A stretch of 64,000 nucleotides of DNA from Solidesulfovibrio magneticus RS-1 (GCF_000010665.1 NC_012796.1:4612001-4676000); one strand, 5' to 3'. Shown: positions 1 through 9,696, numbered from the stretch's first letter. Translations and numbers: made by a program. The notes: generated from the letters alone by a model not told the origin.

Positions 1-417
1 TGCCCAAACCCTGACCGGGTGACTTCCGGCCTGCTGGAGCTGTTCATAAACGGAATTGAGCACGGGATGCTCGGCATCGCCTATGCGGAAAAAACCCAGC
101 TTATCCTCAGCGAAAGCTGGCTCGCGGAAGTGGAACGCCGGCTGGAGATGGATTGCTACCGCGACCGAAAGGTCGTTGTCGCGTTTGAACGCCGCCCTGA
201 CGAACTCGAGCTGACCATCAGCGACGACGGCCCTGGCTTTTCGTATCAATGTTATCTGGATTTTGACCCTGAACGGGCGTTGCATCCGCATGGCCGGGGC
301 ATTGCCATGACCTGCCTGTTCAACCTGGAGCATGTCGAATTCCTGGGGTGCGGCAATACAGTTCGCGTCAGAATCCGGCTGACTGAAAACGCTGATGAGA
401 ACGCTGCCGGCAAATAG
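1..417 (+). CDS. Anti-sigma-type ATP-binding protein (RsbW/SpoIIAB-like HATPase), 5' end cut by the window
   Basis: The open frame runs in from the window edge (a GTG at 19 is only an internal candidate start). The visible part has the GHKL ATPase signature: an N-box (ELFINGIEHG), a G1 box (DDGPGF) and a G2 box (HGRGI). This matches the serine-kinase/anti-sigma family that phosphorylates STAS antagonists. It converges on the response-regulator/PP2C gene, with 32 bases between the two stop codons. A STAS protein lies at 12826-13143, so a full partner-switching set is present. The substrate and the controlled factor are not visible. Confidence 0.8.
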   Translation, partial: CPNPDRVTSGLLELFINGIEHGMLGIAYAEKTQLILSESWLAEVERRLEMDCYRDRKVVVAFERRPDELELTISDDGPGFSYQCYLDFDPERALHPHGRGIAMTCLFNLEHVEFLGCGNTVRVRIRLTENADENAAGK

Positions 418-449
418 TTCCCGGCAGACCCACCCTGGCTATTTTCCAC

Positions 450-1619
450 TCAGGACGATTCCGGCAGAACCCCTTTGTATTCAAAAGCCAAGATGCTCAA
501 ATCATCGCCTGGGGGATGCCCGCCCGCAAAACCCATGGCCGCATCATACAAGCCCTGCACCAAGGCGGCGACGGGCTCTTTCTGCAGCGCCAACAACGTA
601 CCCTTGGTCCCTTCCTCCCCAAAGAATGCATTCGATGCGTCGGCAATTTCCTCCACGCCGTCGCTGCAAAACACGACTTTGTAGCCTGGAGAAAGCGCAA
701 CAGACTCCTGCCCGAAAGGCATAGCGCCAACCCCGATGACGGTTCCGGCGGTCGTCAACGCCGTCACGCCGGCATTCGGATCAACGACCATAGGGGAACA
801 GTGCCCGGCATTGCTGTAGGTCAACACGCCTGTCGCATGATTGAAAACAGCATAGACAATGGTAAAATGCCGTTTGAAACGCATGAGCGGAAATTCTCCG
901 TCAAGGATCCGCAACACTTCTTCCGGTTCCAGTATTCGCGGCGGCTTCACCGTATGGTCAGCTAGGATGCCGGTCGTCGCGTTCAACAATTGGTAGACAA
1001 GAACCGATACCATCGCCGCCGCCGGCCCGTGGCCGGCCACGTCGACCATGTAAAGACCAACTCGCTGCGCGTCCAACGGGACAATGTTAAAGACGTCTCC
1101 ACCGATTGCGTCGCAAGGAACAAACTGCCAGGCAAACTCCAGAGACCCTACTCCTATGAAATGCTTTGGCAAAAGGCTTTTTTGAATTTCCCCGGCCGCC
1201 AGTAGCGACGCCTCGATAGTTTCCATCGACTGCCGAAGACGTGCCTGCATCTCGAGTAATCGGACACCGACCTTAATTCTTGCCTGAAGCTCCAGGACGT
1301 TGAAGGGCTTTGTCAAATAGTCATCGGCACCGGCGTCCAGTCCCTTGGCAATGTCTTCCTTTGTTCCCAACGCGCTCAACAAAATCAGATAGGGTTGCTG
1401 CCTGGCATTGATGGCCCGTAAGCGGCGGCAGACTTCAACGCCGTCAATCTCGGGCATCATCCAATCCAGAATAGCCAGCTTGGGGGCGTCGGCTTGTTGC
1501 ATCGCCTGCCAGGCTTCGAGTCCATTCGTTGTCGCAACAACTTGGTAGCCCAGCTTTTCCAGACACACTGTCAGGATTTTGCGCGATGCCGGGTCGTCCT
1601 CTGCGATCAATATACGCAT
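450..1619 (-). CDS. Response regulator with PP2C (SpoIIE/RsbU-type) phosphatase output
   Basis: The product is 389 aa. Residues 1-115 form a complete receiver domain: acidic pair near residues 8-9, phospho-acceptor D52 in LAILDWMMP, and K104 in LTKPF. A short helical linker follows. Residues about 150-385 are a PP2C-type serine phosphatase with the acidic motifs DAIGGDV, VDVAGHG, SDGVEE and GDDLS. The open frame continues far upstream, but the start at 1619 is chosen because CAGGAGGCTCC lies just before it and the receiver begins there. Such proteins dephosphorylate STAS anti-sigma antagonists. It is a close relative of the PAS-PP2C protein at 54318-55730. Confidence 0.92.
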   Translation of the reverse strand: MRILIAEDDPASRKILTVCLEKLGYQVVATTNGLEAWQAMQQADAPKLAILDWMMPEIDGVEVCRRLRAINARQQPYLILLSALGTKEDIAKGLDAGADDYLTKPFNVLELQARIKVGVRLLEMQARLRQSMETIEASLLAAGEIQKSLLPKHFIGVGSLEFAWQFVPCDAIGGDVFNIVPLDAQRVGLYMVDVAGHGPAAAMVSVLVYQLLNATTGILADHTVKPPRILEPEEVLRILDGEFPLMRFKRHFTIVYAVFNHATGVLTYSNAGHCSPMVVDPNAGVTALTTAGTVIGVGAMPFGQESVALSPGYKVVFCSDGVEEIADASNAFFGEEGTKGTLLALQKEPVAALVQGLYDAAMGFAGGHPPGDDLSILAFEYKGVLPESS

Positions 1620-1788
1620 GGAGCCTCCTGACTGAAAAGCCTTTGGTCGTGCGCCTGTTCGCAGCAACAAGTCAGTATCACCGGCTCGTGTTGCAACGCG
1701 GAGGCGCTCCATGCGGCAACTCCGCCAATTTTCATCAAAGCACACCCGGCCGCCAGGGGGCGCGGCAGACGCCATCCCCTGCGCAGCA

Positions 1789-4700
1789 TTACCAGGCGAT
1801 AATTTCGACCCGACGGTTCTTTTCCCGATTAAACGGCGTATCGTTGGGGGATACCGGCATGGCCGAACCGAATCCATGGATTTGCACCTTCCCGGCGTCA
1901 ATGCCGTTTTTGACAAGGCCCTCGGCCACCGAAGCGGCCCGGGCTTGGGAAAGGACGGCGTTGGTGCCATATTGCCGCAGCAGGGCGCGACGCAGACGGG
2001 AATTATCTGTGTAGCCAATGACCAGGACGGAGCCGACGCCGGCGGCTTTGAGCCGCTGCGCCGCCTCGGCAATCTGCCCGGCCGCGTCTGGCGGCACGCT
2101 GCCCTGCTCCGAAGAAAACGGGATGGTGATCTTGACGGCGCCGGAGCCGGTCCTGGTTGCAGGGGCGGGCCCGGGGCCGGGCGCGGCCTCGGAGGTCTTG
2201 AGCGCGTCGAGTTTTTGCAAGACTGCAACAAGGTGGCCGGCCGTCTCGGCCCGGACGGCGGCGGCACCGGCGTCGGCCCCGGCCAGCCGTTCCTTGAGGG
2301 TCTCAAATTCGGCCAGGATGCGCGTTTGGGCCTCGTCGAGCATGGCCGGCGTCGCGGCAGGCGCGGCGGCGGCGACATCGGGGCCGGCCCCACGAGGCTC
2401 TGTGGGCCGGGCCGATTCCCGATAATACACCCAGCCCTGCACCGCCAGGAGCAGGACAAGGACGGCCGGCGCGAGCCATCGCCCGACCAGAAGCTTCTTC
2501 CCCGCGGCCTCCCCGGCTTCCAGCGCCGCGACCCGTGACCGCAGTCCGGTGGCTTCCTCGCTTGCCGCCTGCGCCCGGCTCCCGGCGGCCTGGGCCTCGC
2601 CCTCCAGGCGCTGCCCCTCGGCCTGGACCTGCGCCAGACGGGCTTCAAGCTCCCGGACACGGCTGCCTGCCTCACGGGCCTGCTCGGACAGCGCGGCCAT
2701 CTCCCCCTGACCCGCCGCCGCAGCCTGTTCCAGCGCCGCTTTTTCCCCGGCCAAGACCCGCAGGCGTTCCTCGGCCAGACCGGCCTTGAGGGCCAGCCGG
2801 CCGGCCTCGGCCGTCGCCTGGGCCGTTGCCGTCGCCTGCCGGCTGCCTGCCTCGCGGGCCTCGGCCAACTCGCGTTCCAGGGAATCCAGACGCGCCGCCG
2901 CTGCCTTGGCCGCCAGACGCGCCTGGGACAGCTCCCCGGCCATCGCCTCGCGTTCCTGTCTGGCTGCGGCCAGTTGTTCGGCACCGGCGTGGGCCGCCTG
3001 TTCCAGATCGGCAAGGCGCATCCGGGCCGCGTCCAGCTCCGCCAGCCGCTGCCCGGCCGTCTCACGGGCCGCCGCCTGTCCGCGCTCCAATCCGGCTATC
3101 CGCTCGCCCAGCGCCGCCGCCTCCAAACGGGCCCCGGACAGGGCCTGCTCGAAATTTTTGCCCTCTCGAACCGCCGCGTCCGCCCGGTCCTGGGCCAGGG
3201 CCAGCATGTGCTCCAGTTCGGCAAGGCGCGTTTGCAGCGCCGTTTTTTCCGAAACAAGCCCCTGGCGGTTCGCCTCGAAAGCCTCGGCCTCGCGTTCAAG
3301 CCGGCTTATCCGGGCCGCCGCCGCTACAGCAGCCGCGTCCTGGCCGGCGGCCACGACCCGGGCCTCGGCCAACTCGCGCTCCAGCGGTTGCAGACGCGCT
3401 GCCGCAGCCTCAGCCGTCTGGCGCACCCGGGACAACTCTTCGGCCAGGGCCTGGCGTTCCTGGACAGCCCCGGCCAGCCGCCCATGCAAATCCTTGGCGG
3501 CCCATTGCGCCTCTTCGCCGCGCTCCTGGGCAACGGCCAGATCGCCCCGGAGCCCAGCCGCCGTCCCCCGGGCCTCGGCCAGTTCCCGACCCAGATCGGC
3601 CATACGGTCGGACAGGGTCATAGCCTCAAAACGCGCCCCGGCCAAAGCGTCCTCAAGGGTCTTGCGCTCGCGGGCCGCTGAAGCCGCCCGTTCCTCGGCC
3701 AGGGCTGCCGCCTGCTCCAACGCCGAAAGCCGGGTCTGGGCGGCCAGGGCCGCGCCTTGCTGCCGCTCGGCAAGGCTGCGGGCCGACCCCAGTTCCCGCT
3801 CCAGCGCTCCCAGCCGGTCTTCCAGAGCCGTAGCCTCAAAACGCTTGTCGGCCAGGGCGTCTTCGAGCATGGCGCGCTCGCGGCCGGCCGCCGCCGCACG
3901 CTGCTCGGCCAGGGCCGCCGCCTGTTCTCGCTTGGCCAGACGCGCCATGGCCTCGGCAGCCGCCGTCCGATGGGCCTCAGCCTCCTGGCGCGCCGCAGCC
4001 AGCTCTTGCTCCAGGGAACCGAGACGGGCCGTCAGACGGATCAGGTCGGCCTGGGCCTTGGCCTTGGCGGCGGCCAGGACCGACTGGTCGGAAACCGCCG
4101 CTTGTGCCTGGGCAAGTTCGCGTTCCAGCCGCGCCGCCGTTTCCCCAAGGGTGTGCAGTTCGGCCCTGGCCCGGGCGCTGTCCGCTTCCAGGGCCGCGTG
4201 CCGCATAAGCGCCTCGTCCCGGGCCTGCTCGGCCTGTCGGGCGTCCTGCGTAAGACGCGCCGTCGCCTGGGTTGCCGCCTCCAGGGCCGCCTGGCTTTCG
4301 TCCATGGCCTCCCGGGTCGTTTGCAACTCCTGCTCGGCAACGGCCAAGGCCTGGCTGGCCCCGGCCGCTTCGCGGGCAAGGGCCTGCCGGCTGGCCAGCA
4401 ACGCCTCGTGTTCGGCCGCTGCCCTGGCCAGGGCCTCGCCTGCCGCCGCACGCTCGCCCAAAAGGACCGCCATCCGGGCCTCGGCGGCTTCCAGGGCGAC
4501 AAGCCGTTCCTGGGACAGGGTGATGGCCTGATCGCAAAGTTGTTCAATGGCGGCCAGACGCTCCGCGTCGCCAAGGCCCGGGCCGGCCGCGCCGGTCCGC
4601 TTGGCCAAGGCGCCTACGATGTCCTGAAATTGCTGTTTACGTGATTCCAGATCAACGGAGGCGTCGCGGGCGAGACGGGGTTCGAGCTTGTCGGCGATGG

Positions 4701-4797
4701 CCTGGACAAGGCTGCCGCCCAGGCGGGCACCGAATTCCCGGGCCAGGGAATGGAGTTTGCGGTCCGCTTGGGTATCCTGGGAATTGCTGCTTGTCAT
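1789..4797 (-). CDS. Giant coiled-coil protein with one membrane segment and a C-terminal OmpA-like domain
   Basis: The product is 1002 aa. After about 75 N-terminal residues, some 650 residues are almost pure Ala/Glu/Arg/Gln heptads (SMC/myosin-like). A single membrane segment at about 768-788 (APAVLVLLLAVQGWVYY) follows, then a Pro/Ala linker. The C-terminal ~115 residues are an OmpA/MotB-like peptidoglycan-binding domain (GYTDN, LSQARA, NREKNRRVEI). In the likely topology the long coil is cytoplasmic and the OmpA domain periplasmic. The start at 4797 is chosen because it begins a plausible globular N-terminus; the frame itself is open further upstream. It is probably one of the coiled-coil mad genes; I do not assign a number. 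Confidence 0.82.
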   Translation of the reverse strand: MTSSNSQDTQADRKLHSLAREFGARLGGSLVQAIADKLEPRLARDASVDLESRKQQFQDIVGALAKRTGAAGPGLGDAERLAAIEQLCDQAITLSQERLVALEAAEARMAVLLGERAAAGEALARAAAEHEALLASRQALAREAAGASQALAVAEQELQTTREAMDESQAALEAATQATARLTQDARQAEQARDEALMRHAALEADSARARAELHTLGETAARLERELAQAQAAVSDQSVLAAAKAKAQADLIRLTARLGSLEQELAAARQEAEAHRTAAAEAMARLAKREQAAALAEQRAAAAGRERAMLEDALADKRFEATALEDRLGALERELGSARSLAERQQGAALAAQTRLSALEQAAALAEERAASAARERKTLEDALAGARFEAMTLSDRMADLGRELAEARGTAAGLRGDLAVAQERGEEAQWAAKDLHGRLAGAVQERQALAEELSRVRQTAEAAAARLQPLERELAEARVVAAGQDAAAVAAAARISRLEREAEAFEANRQGLVSEKTALQTRLAELEHMLALAQDRADAAVREGKNFEQALSGARLEAAALGERIAGLERGQAAARETAGQRLAELDAARMRLADLEQAAHAGAEQLAAARQEREAMAGELSQARLAAKAAAARLDSLERELAEAREAGSRQATATAQATAEAGRLALKAGLAEERLRVLAGEKAALEQAAAAGQGEMAALSEQAREAGSRVRELEARLAQVQAEGQRLEGEAQAAGSRAQAASEEATGLRSRVAALEAGEAAGKKLLVGRWLAPAVLVLLLAVQGWVYYRESARPTEPRGAGPDVAAAAPAATPAMLDEAQTRILAEFETLKERLAGADAGAAAVRAETAGHLVAVLQKLDALKTSEAAPGPGPAPATRTGSGAVKITIPFSSEQGSVPPDAAGQIAEAAQRLKAAGVGSVLVIGYTDNSRLRRALLRQYGTNAVLSQARAASVAEGLVKNGIDAGKVQIHGFGSAMPVSPNDTPFNREKNRRVEIIAW

Positions 4798-4835
4798 GGC
4801 TGCCTCGGAAAAGGATATGACAACGGGCCTCGGAG

Positions 4836-5696
4836 CTACCCGTTGACCCGTTCCCAGATTTCCTGAAATTTTGCCAATTGCGCTTGCAGTTTGGCGTTTT
4901 GCGCCCGCAGCGACGCCACGAGTTCGGCGTCCGGCCCGACGGCCTGCGGCTCGGAGGCCGGGGAACGCGACGAGGCCTGCTGGCGCAGGGCGGCCAGTTC
5001 CACCAAGGCCTCCTGGAGCCGGGATTGCGTCTCCTCGGCCCGGCGGCCCTGGGCTGCCGCATGCTCTTCGCTGGTTGCCAGGGCCTTTGCGGCGTCCTCG
5101 CGTTCCTGACGCATGGCCTGCGCCTGGGCGGCAGCGCGAGCCTCGCCTGCGGCCAGGGCTTTTGCAGCGTCCTCGCATTCCTGTTGCAAAGCCGTTATCC
5201 GCGCTCCCGCGCTCGCCTCGCTTTCCGCCAGCATCCGCCCGGCGGCTTCAAGCTCCTGGCGCAGGGCCTGCGTCTGCGCCGCAGCCCGGGCTTCGTTTGC
5301 GCCCAGGGCTTTTGCAGTTTCGGCTCGCTCCTGTTCCAAAGCCGCTAGCCGCGCTTCCGCGTGCGCTTCGCTTTCGGCCAGCATCCGCCCGGCGGCTTCG
5401 AGTTCCTGTTGCAAGGCCGCCACCTGCGCCGTCAGGGACGGATCAGATGATTCAGGCCGGGACTCGGCCTCGCCGTCCTGGTCGGCCGTCGCCGCCGCCA
5501 GGGTCTGGCGCACCTGTTCTTCCAGGGCGGCATGGCGCGCCTCGGCCTCGCTCCGGGCCACCTCGACGCGGTCCAGATACTGCCCGACAATCCCCAGGGC
5601 CGCTTCCACGATCTCTTGGTGAAAGCGGTCTTCAAGGGCTTGTGTCAGGGCTGTCTCGGACAGATCCGGAGGGAGGGCGTCCGCGTCCTGGGCCAT
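4836..5696 (-). CDS. Coiled-coil protein with internal repeats
   Basis: The product is 286 aa. About 60 N-terminal residues (ALTQALEDRFHQEIVEAALG region) look globular. A long coiled coil follows, containing three diverged ~46-residue repeats around the motif EAAGRMLAESEA and KALAxxEARAAAQ. The C-terminus ends FQEIWERVNG, which resembles the end of the coiled-coil protein at 19324-20271. The ATG at 5696 is preferred over a GTG three codons upstream because GAGG sits 8 bases before it. It lies 38 bases upstream of the OmpA-domain coiled-coil gene and is probably co-transcribed. The function is unknown; the context suggests a scaffold. Confidence 0.75.
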   Translation of the reverse strand: MAQDADALPPDLSETALTQALEDRFHQEIVEAALGIVGQYLDRVEVARSEAEARHAALEEQVRQTLAAATADQDGEAESRPESSDPSLTAQVAALQQELEAAGRMLAESEAHAEARLAALEQERAETAKALGANEARAAAQTQALRQELEAAGRMLAESEASAGARITALQQECEDAAKALAAGEARAAAQAQAMRQEREDAAKALATSEEHAAAQGRRAEETQSRLQEALVELAALRQQASSRSPASEPQAVGPDAELVASLRAQNAKLQAQLAKFQEIWERVNG

Positions 5697-5767
5697 GGCC
5701 GTCACCTCGTCGTGCCGCAGCCAGACGGGCGGCTGGGGTCGAACCGTTGTCTCCCATGTCTCATGGC

Positions 5768-7798
5768 TCAGCCTCCGCGGACTTCCATGACCCGGCTGCG
5801 CGGCACCCCGAAACTGGGCCAGGCTGTTTCGGCATCCCGAAACAGCACCGGTGCCAGCAGGGAGCCCAGAAAGTTGGCCAGGCTCCAGCCCCCAAAGGCC
5901 AGATGCTTGCGGTCCAGAAAATACACCGGATCATGGATGGGCGGCAGGCCACGCATGGCCGCCGCTTCTAGCAGTTCCGGCAGGCAGGGCGTTTCCATGA
6001 ACCCGTAACGGGCCGAGAGCTGGTGGATGCCGCGTCCCAGGGGCCGCACGGTCAGCCGCTGCTCCTCGGGCACGCTCGGTTCGGTCGAGCGCGTCACGGC
6101 CAGCACCAGCACCTGCTCGTGCAGCACCTGATGCTGGTTGAAAAACCGCATGAGGGTCACGGGGATGCCGTTGTCGCTGCGGGCCAAAAAGACGGCCGTG
6201 CCCGGCACTCGGGGCGGGGCGATGGCCGCCAGATGGGCCAGAAACGGGTCCTGGGGACGGATGGTCTTGGAAAAAATGCCGCCCCACAACGCCTTTTGAA
6301 AGGATTCGCAGGCCATCATGCAGGCCATGAAAATAGCCGAGGCAAGCAGGATGATCCAGCCGCCGTCGAAGAATTTCATGAGGTTGGCCCCGAAAAAGAG
6401 CAGATCGAGCACCAGAAAGCCGGTGACGATGACGGCGGCGTTGCCCTCGGACCAGCCCCAGTTGTGCATGAGCACAAAAAAGAAAATGCCGGTGGTGATG
6501 GCCATGGTGCCGGTGACGGCGATGCCGTAGGCACCGGCCAGATTGACGGATTCCCGGAACAGCAGCACCAGGGCGATGCTGGCGCACATCATGGCCGTGT
6601 TGATGGCCGGGATATAGACCTGCCCGGAAACCGCCCGAGAGGTCTGCAGGATGTGCAGCCGCGGCAGATAGCCCAGGGCCACGGCCTGGCGCACCAGGGA
6701 AAACACCCCCGAAATCATGGCCTGGGAGGCGCAGATGGTGGCGAGGGTGGCCAGCAGCACCACCGGCAGGAGCAGGCCGTGGGGAACGATGCCGTAAAAC
6801 GGGTTGCCCATGATGGCCCGGTTGGCCAAAAGGCCCGCGCCCTGGCCGAAATAGTTGAGCACCAGGGCCGGCAGCACCAGGACGTACCAGGAAATGCGGA
6901 TGGGTTTGGCCCCGAAGTGGCCCATGTCGGCGTACAGGGCTTCGCACCCGGTGATGCAAAGGACCACCGCGCCAAGCACCGCCAGGCCAGCCAAGCCGTT
7001 TTCCACAAAAAATCCAATGGCGTAGGTGGGACTGAGCGCCAGCAGCACGCTGGGATTGGCCGCGACCTGGGCCAGCCCGCACAGCCCGATGACCAGAAAC
7101 CAGGCCACCATCACCGGGCCAAACAGCCGGCCGATGACCCCCGAGCCCCGCCGCTGGAGGTAGAAAAGCCCGCCCAGGATGGCGATGGTCAGCGGCAGCA
7201 CCAGCACCCCGGCCACGTGGGTGGCCACTTCCAGGCCCTCCACGGCCGAGAGCACCGAGATGGCCGGGGTGATCATGCCGTCGGCAAAAAAAAGCGCCGC
7301 CCCAAGCAGCGTGAAAAAAACCAGACTCGACACGGTATGGCGCGGCAACCGCCCGCCGCCCTGGCGCAGCAGGTGGAGCAGGGCGAAAATGCCGCCCTCC
7401 CCCTTGTAGTCGGCCCGCATGATAAACGTCACGTATTTGAGGCTGACGACCAGGGCCAGCGACCAGAAAATCATGGACAGGACGCCGAACACGTTTGTCT
7501 GGTTTGGGGCCACGGCGTGGTCGCCGAAAAAACAGGCCTTGAACGCATACAGGGGGCTCGTGCCGATATCGCCAAAAACCACGCCCAGCGCGCCAAGGGC
7601 CAGATGCAGGTTCATGCCCGGCCCGGCCGGCACGGGCTCGAACAGTTCATGGTCGATATGGTCCTTGGCGCAGGCGGCGGAACCAAACGACCGGCCGCCC
7701 CGGCCGTAATGCGTCAGAAAGTCCCCGACCATACCGTCGTCGCCGGGGGCGTCGGCCTGGGGGCGCTTTTTTGGGGAGTGTTCTTCTTTGAAATCCAT
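5768..7798 (-). CDS. kup: Kup-family potassium uptake transporter
   Basis: The product is 676 aa, of usual Kup/HAK/KT length. A ~65-residue hydrophilic N-terminal tail precedes the family signature LGALGVVFGDIGTSPLYA. About 12 membrane segments follow, then a ~150-residue C-terminal cytoplasmic domain. The tail is longer than in typical Kup proteins, which start close to the signature. Start 7798 is chosen because the frame upstream of it reads like non-coding sequence. A kup gene is a known resident of the D. magneticus magnetosome island, where it has been linked to magnetosome formation (recalled from published genetics). It is divergent from the AAA+ gene at 8113. Confidence 0.93.
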   Translation of the reverse strand: MDFKEEHSPKKRPQADAPGDDGMVGDFLTHYGRGGRSFGSAACAKDHIDHELFEPVPAGPGMNLHLALGALGVVFGDIGTSPLYAFKACFFGDHAVAPNQTNVFGVLSMIFWSLALVVSLKYVTFIMRADYKGEGGIFALLHLLRQGGGRLPRHTVSSLVFFTLLGAALFFADGMITPAISVLSAVEGLEVATHVAGVLVLPLTIAILGGLFYLQRRGSGVIGRLFGPVMVAWFLVIGLCGLAQVAANPSVLLALSPTYAIGFFVENGLAGLAVLGAVVLCITGCEALYADMGHFGAKPIRISWYVLVLPALVLNYFGQGAGLLANRAIMGNPFYGIVPHGLLLPVVLLATLATICASQAMISGVFSLVRQAVALGYLPRLHILQTSRAVSGQVYIPAINTAMMCASIALVLLFRESVNLAGAYGIAVTGTMAITTGIFFFVLMHNWGWSEGNAAVIVTGFLVLDLLFFGANLMKFFDGGWIILLASAIFMACMMACESFQKALWGGIFSKTIRPQDPFLAHLAAIAPPRVPGTAVFLARSDNGIPVTLMRFFNQHQVLHEQVLVLAVTRSTEPSVPEEQRLTVRPLGRGIHQLSARYGFMETPCLPELLEAAAMRGLPPIHDPVYFLDRKHLAFGGWSLANFLGSLLAPVLFRDAETAWPSFGVPRSRVMEVRGG

Positions 7799-8112
7799 GG
7801 CGGTACGCGCTGCTGGTGCGCGAAACAGCTTGATCCCTGCGGCCCCGTGCCGTTTGCGGGCCGGGAGACGGGACGAATTGTTCGGAATGCGGCACAGGCC
7901 ATTGAGGCCCTTTTTTCTAACAGGATTGCTTGCAAATTGAAAGCTGCCGCCGTCCGGGTTTCTCCCTGACGGGTGACAAACCGGAATGGGTGCGTCTTTG
8001 GCCTGGATAACCACGGACGCTTTGCGTAATGTGCGGCGCAAACCAGTTCCATACGGTTGCCGGCTGCAACACCCAACCCGCCAACATACCGCGCCTCTCC
8101 CCGGAAACCGCC
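7799..8112. other. Divergent intergenic region between kup and the AAA+ gene
   Basis: About 310 bases lie between two divergently read genes, so promoters for both should be here. I see no convincing -35/-10 pair and no small ORF with a ribosome binding site. A short ggcc palindrome followed by a T run lies near 7897-7918. Confidence 0.4.
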
Positions 8113-9696
8113 ATGCGCCAATTCACCCTGGACATCATTGACGAAGCGACCAGCCAACGGGAACGCCTGCTGCTGACAGCCAGGGAGGTCGACCGGCTGC
8201 GGCGGGAGGACGACGACACGCCCTTGTCCCTGCTCCTGGCCCGGCATATCGAGGCCCTGGCCCGGCAGCGCGGGTTTAGCCTGGAGGGCGAGCGGGCCAA
8301 GATCCGAGACGCGGCCCGAATGCTGCTCGTGGAAGAAGAGGCGGTCATCCGGCTGCATGCTTCCCCCCCGGCCGAGGCCGCCCCGGCAAAGACCGCGCCC
8401 GTCGAGGCCGCCCAGGTCCAGCCCCCCCCTTTCGACAACCCTTTGCCGCCGCTGTTGCTATGCCGCTACGACGACCCGATCCAGACACGCGACCGGCTCT
8501 GCGACATCCTGGCCCAGGCCAACCGGGTGCCTGTTTTCTGGTCAAGAACCCGGGGCCTGCAACTGCTGGACGCCTCGCGCCGCGCCGCCCTTGATGACGA
8601 CGTGCCCGGGGACGCCCTGCGCGATCCGGCCGCCCTGCTCGAATTCATCCTAGCCCGGCCCAACCCCCGCATCGCCTACGTTTTGGAAGATTTCCACCAC
8701 TACATCGGCGGCTCGGAGATGCTCGGCCCGGAATACGGACGATTGCGCGCTCTGCTTCGCGATCTCGGCGCAGTCCTGGCCCACCGTGAGGAAACCGTTT
8801 GCCTGCTGACGCCGGCAGGCTTTGAACTGCCTGAAGAACTGCAGGCCTATTTCACCCCGGCCTTTGCCGCCGGCCCCGCCGAAGCCGCCCTGCTTGGCCG
8901 CTACGGCACGCTGCTGACGGAGCAGCCAGCCCTGGGCCGGCTTAAGCCCGTCATCGGGGCCGAGGATTCGATCCAGCGGGTGCTGCAGGTGCTTGGCCGC
9001 ATGGAGGCCAACAACCCCTTGCTGGTCGGCCACCCCGGGGTCGGAAAGACCGCCGTGGTCGAAGGCCTGGCCCAGCGCATCGCCTCCGGTGCCGCCCCAA
9101 CCCTGGTGCGCGGCCGCAGGCTCTACGCCCTGTCCCTGGCCAGCATCGTCAGCGGCACCCGCTACCGGGGCGATCTCGAAGCCCGCATGGAGAGCCTGTT
9201 GCGGGAAGTGCTGCGGGAACGCGACAACATCATCGTGTTCATCGATGAAATCCACGTCCTGCTCCAGGCCGGCGGGGCCGAAGGCTCCATGGGCATCGCG
9301 GAAATGCTCAAACCGGTGCTGGCCCGGGGCCAGTTTCCCTGCATCGGTGCCACCACAGTCGAGGGCGAACGCCTCCTGGCCGCCGACCCGGCGCTGTCCA
9401 GGCGCTTCCAGAAAGTCTTGATCCAGGAACCCGACCGGGACCAGTGCCTGGATATCCTGCGCGGCCTGGCCCCCTGTTTCGAACGCCACCACGCCGTGGC
9501 CATCGCCGACGATGCCTTAAGGGCCGCCGTGGACCTGAGCATCAAGCATCTGCACGACTCCCGGCTCCCGGGCAAGGCTGTGGCCCTGCTCGACGGCGCC
9601 GCTTCCCTGTGCGCCCTGCGCGGTAAAAGCACGGTGCAGCTCATGGATGTTTTCGCTGAAATGGAAAAGGTCCGCCGCCACCAGGGCAGCCTCTGA
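8113..9696 (+). CDS. ClpA/ClpV-like AAA+ ATPase with a single ATPase module
   Basis: The product is 527 aa. The N-terminal ~115 residues are charged and helical. A Pro/Ala-rich linker follows, then an alpha/beta region (about 130-285) I do not recognise. The AAA+ module covers about 290-515. It has Walker A GHPGVGKTAVVEG (near 306), the ClpA-family RYRGDLEARME motif, Walker B IVFIDEIHVLL, sensor-1 region GATTVEGE and an arginine finger in SRRF. ClpA and ClpB carry two AAA+ modules; only a D1-type module is present here. It is one of only two plus-strand genes in the first 40 kb, apart from the edge fragment. A role as a remodelling ATPase for the coiled-coil or filament proteins nearby is inference. 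Confidence 0.85.
   Translation: MRQFTLDIIDEATSQRERLLLTAREVDRLRREDDDTPLSLLLARHIEALARQRGFSLEGERAKIRDAARMLLVEEEAVIRLHASPPAEAAPAKTAPVEAAQVQPPPFDNPLPPLLLCRYDDPIQTRDRLCDILAQANRVPVFWSRTRGLQLLDASRRAALDDDVPGDALRDPAALLEFILARPNPRIAYVLEDFHHYIGGSEMLGPEYGRLRALLRDLGAVLAHREETVCLLTPAGFELPEELQAYFTPAFAAGPAEAALLGRYGTLLTEQPALGRLKPVIGAEDSIQRVLQVLGRMEANNPLLVGHPGVGKTAVVEGLAQRIASGAAPTLVRGRRLYALSLASIVSGTRYRGDLEARMESLLREVLRERDNIIVFIDEIHVLLQAGGAEGSMGIAEMLKPVLARGQFPCIGATTVEGERLLAADPALSRRFQKVLIQEPDRDQCLDILRGLAPCFERHHAVAIADDALRAAVDLSIKHLHDSRLPGKAVALLDGAASLCALRGKSTVQLMDVFAEMEKVRRHQGSL

Noticed and set aside
1620-3065. Long N-terminal extension of the response-regulator reading frame
   Set aside because: It is an antisense-type shadow of the coiled-coil gene at 1789-4797, with Arg/Pro-rich content; the receiver domain and ribosome binding site fix the start at 1619.
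2786-4531. 581-codon plus-strand open frame
   Set aside because: It is a Ser/Ala/Arg-rich mirror of the coiled-coil gene on the minus strand; GC-rich heptad coding leaves the complementary frames open.
6023-7969. 648-codon plus-strand frame opposite kup
   Set aside because: Composition (Gly/His/Gln-rich) and lack of any domain show it is the complement of the kup gene.
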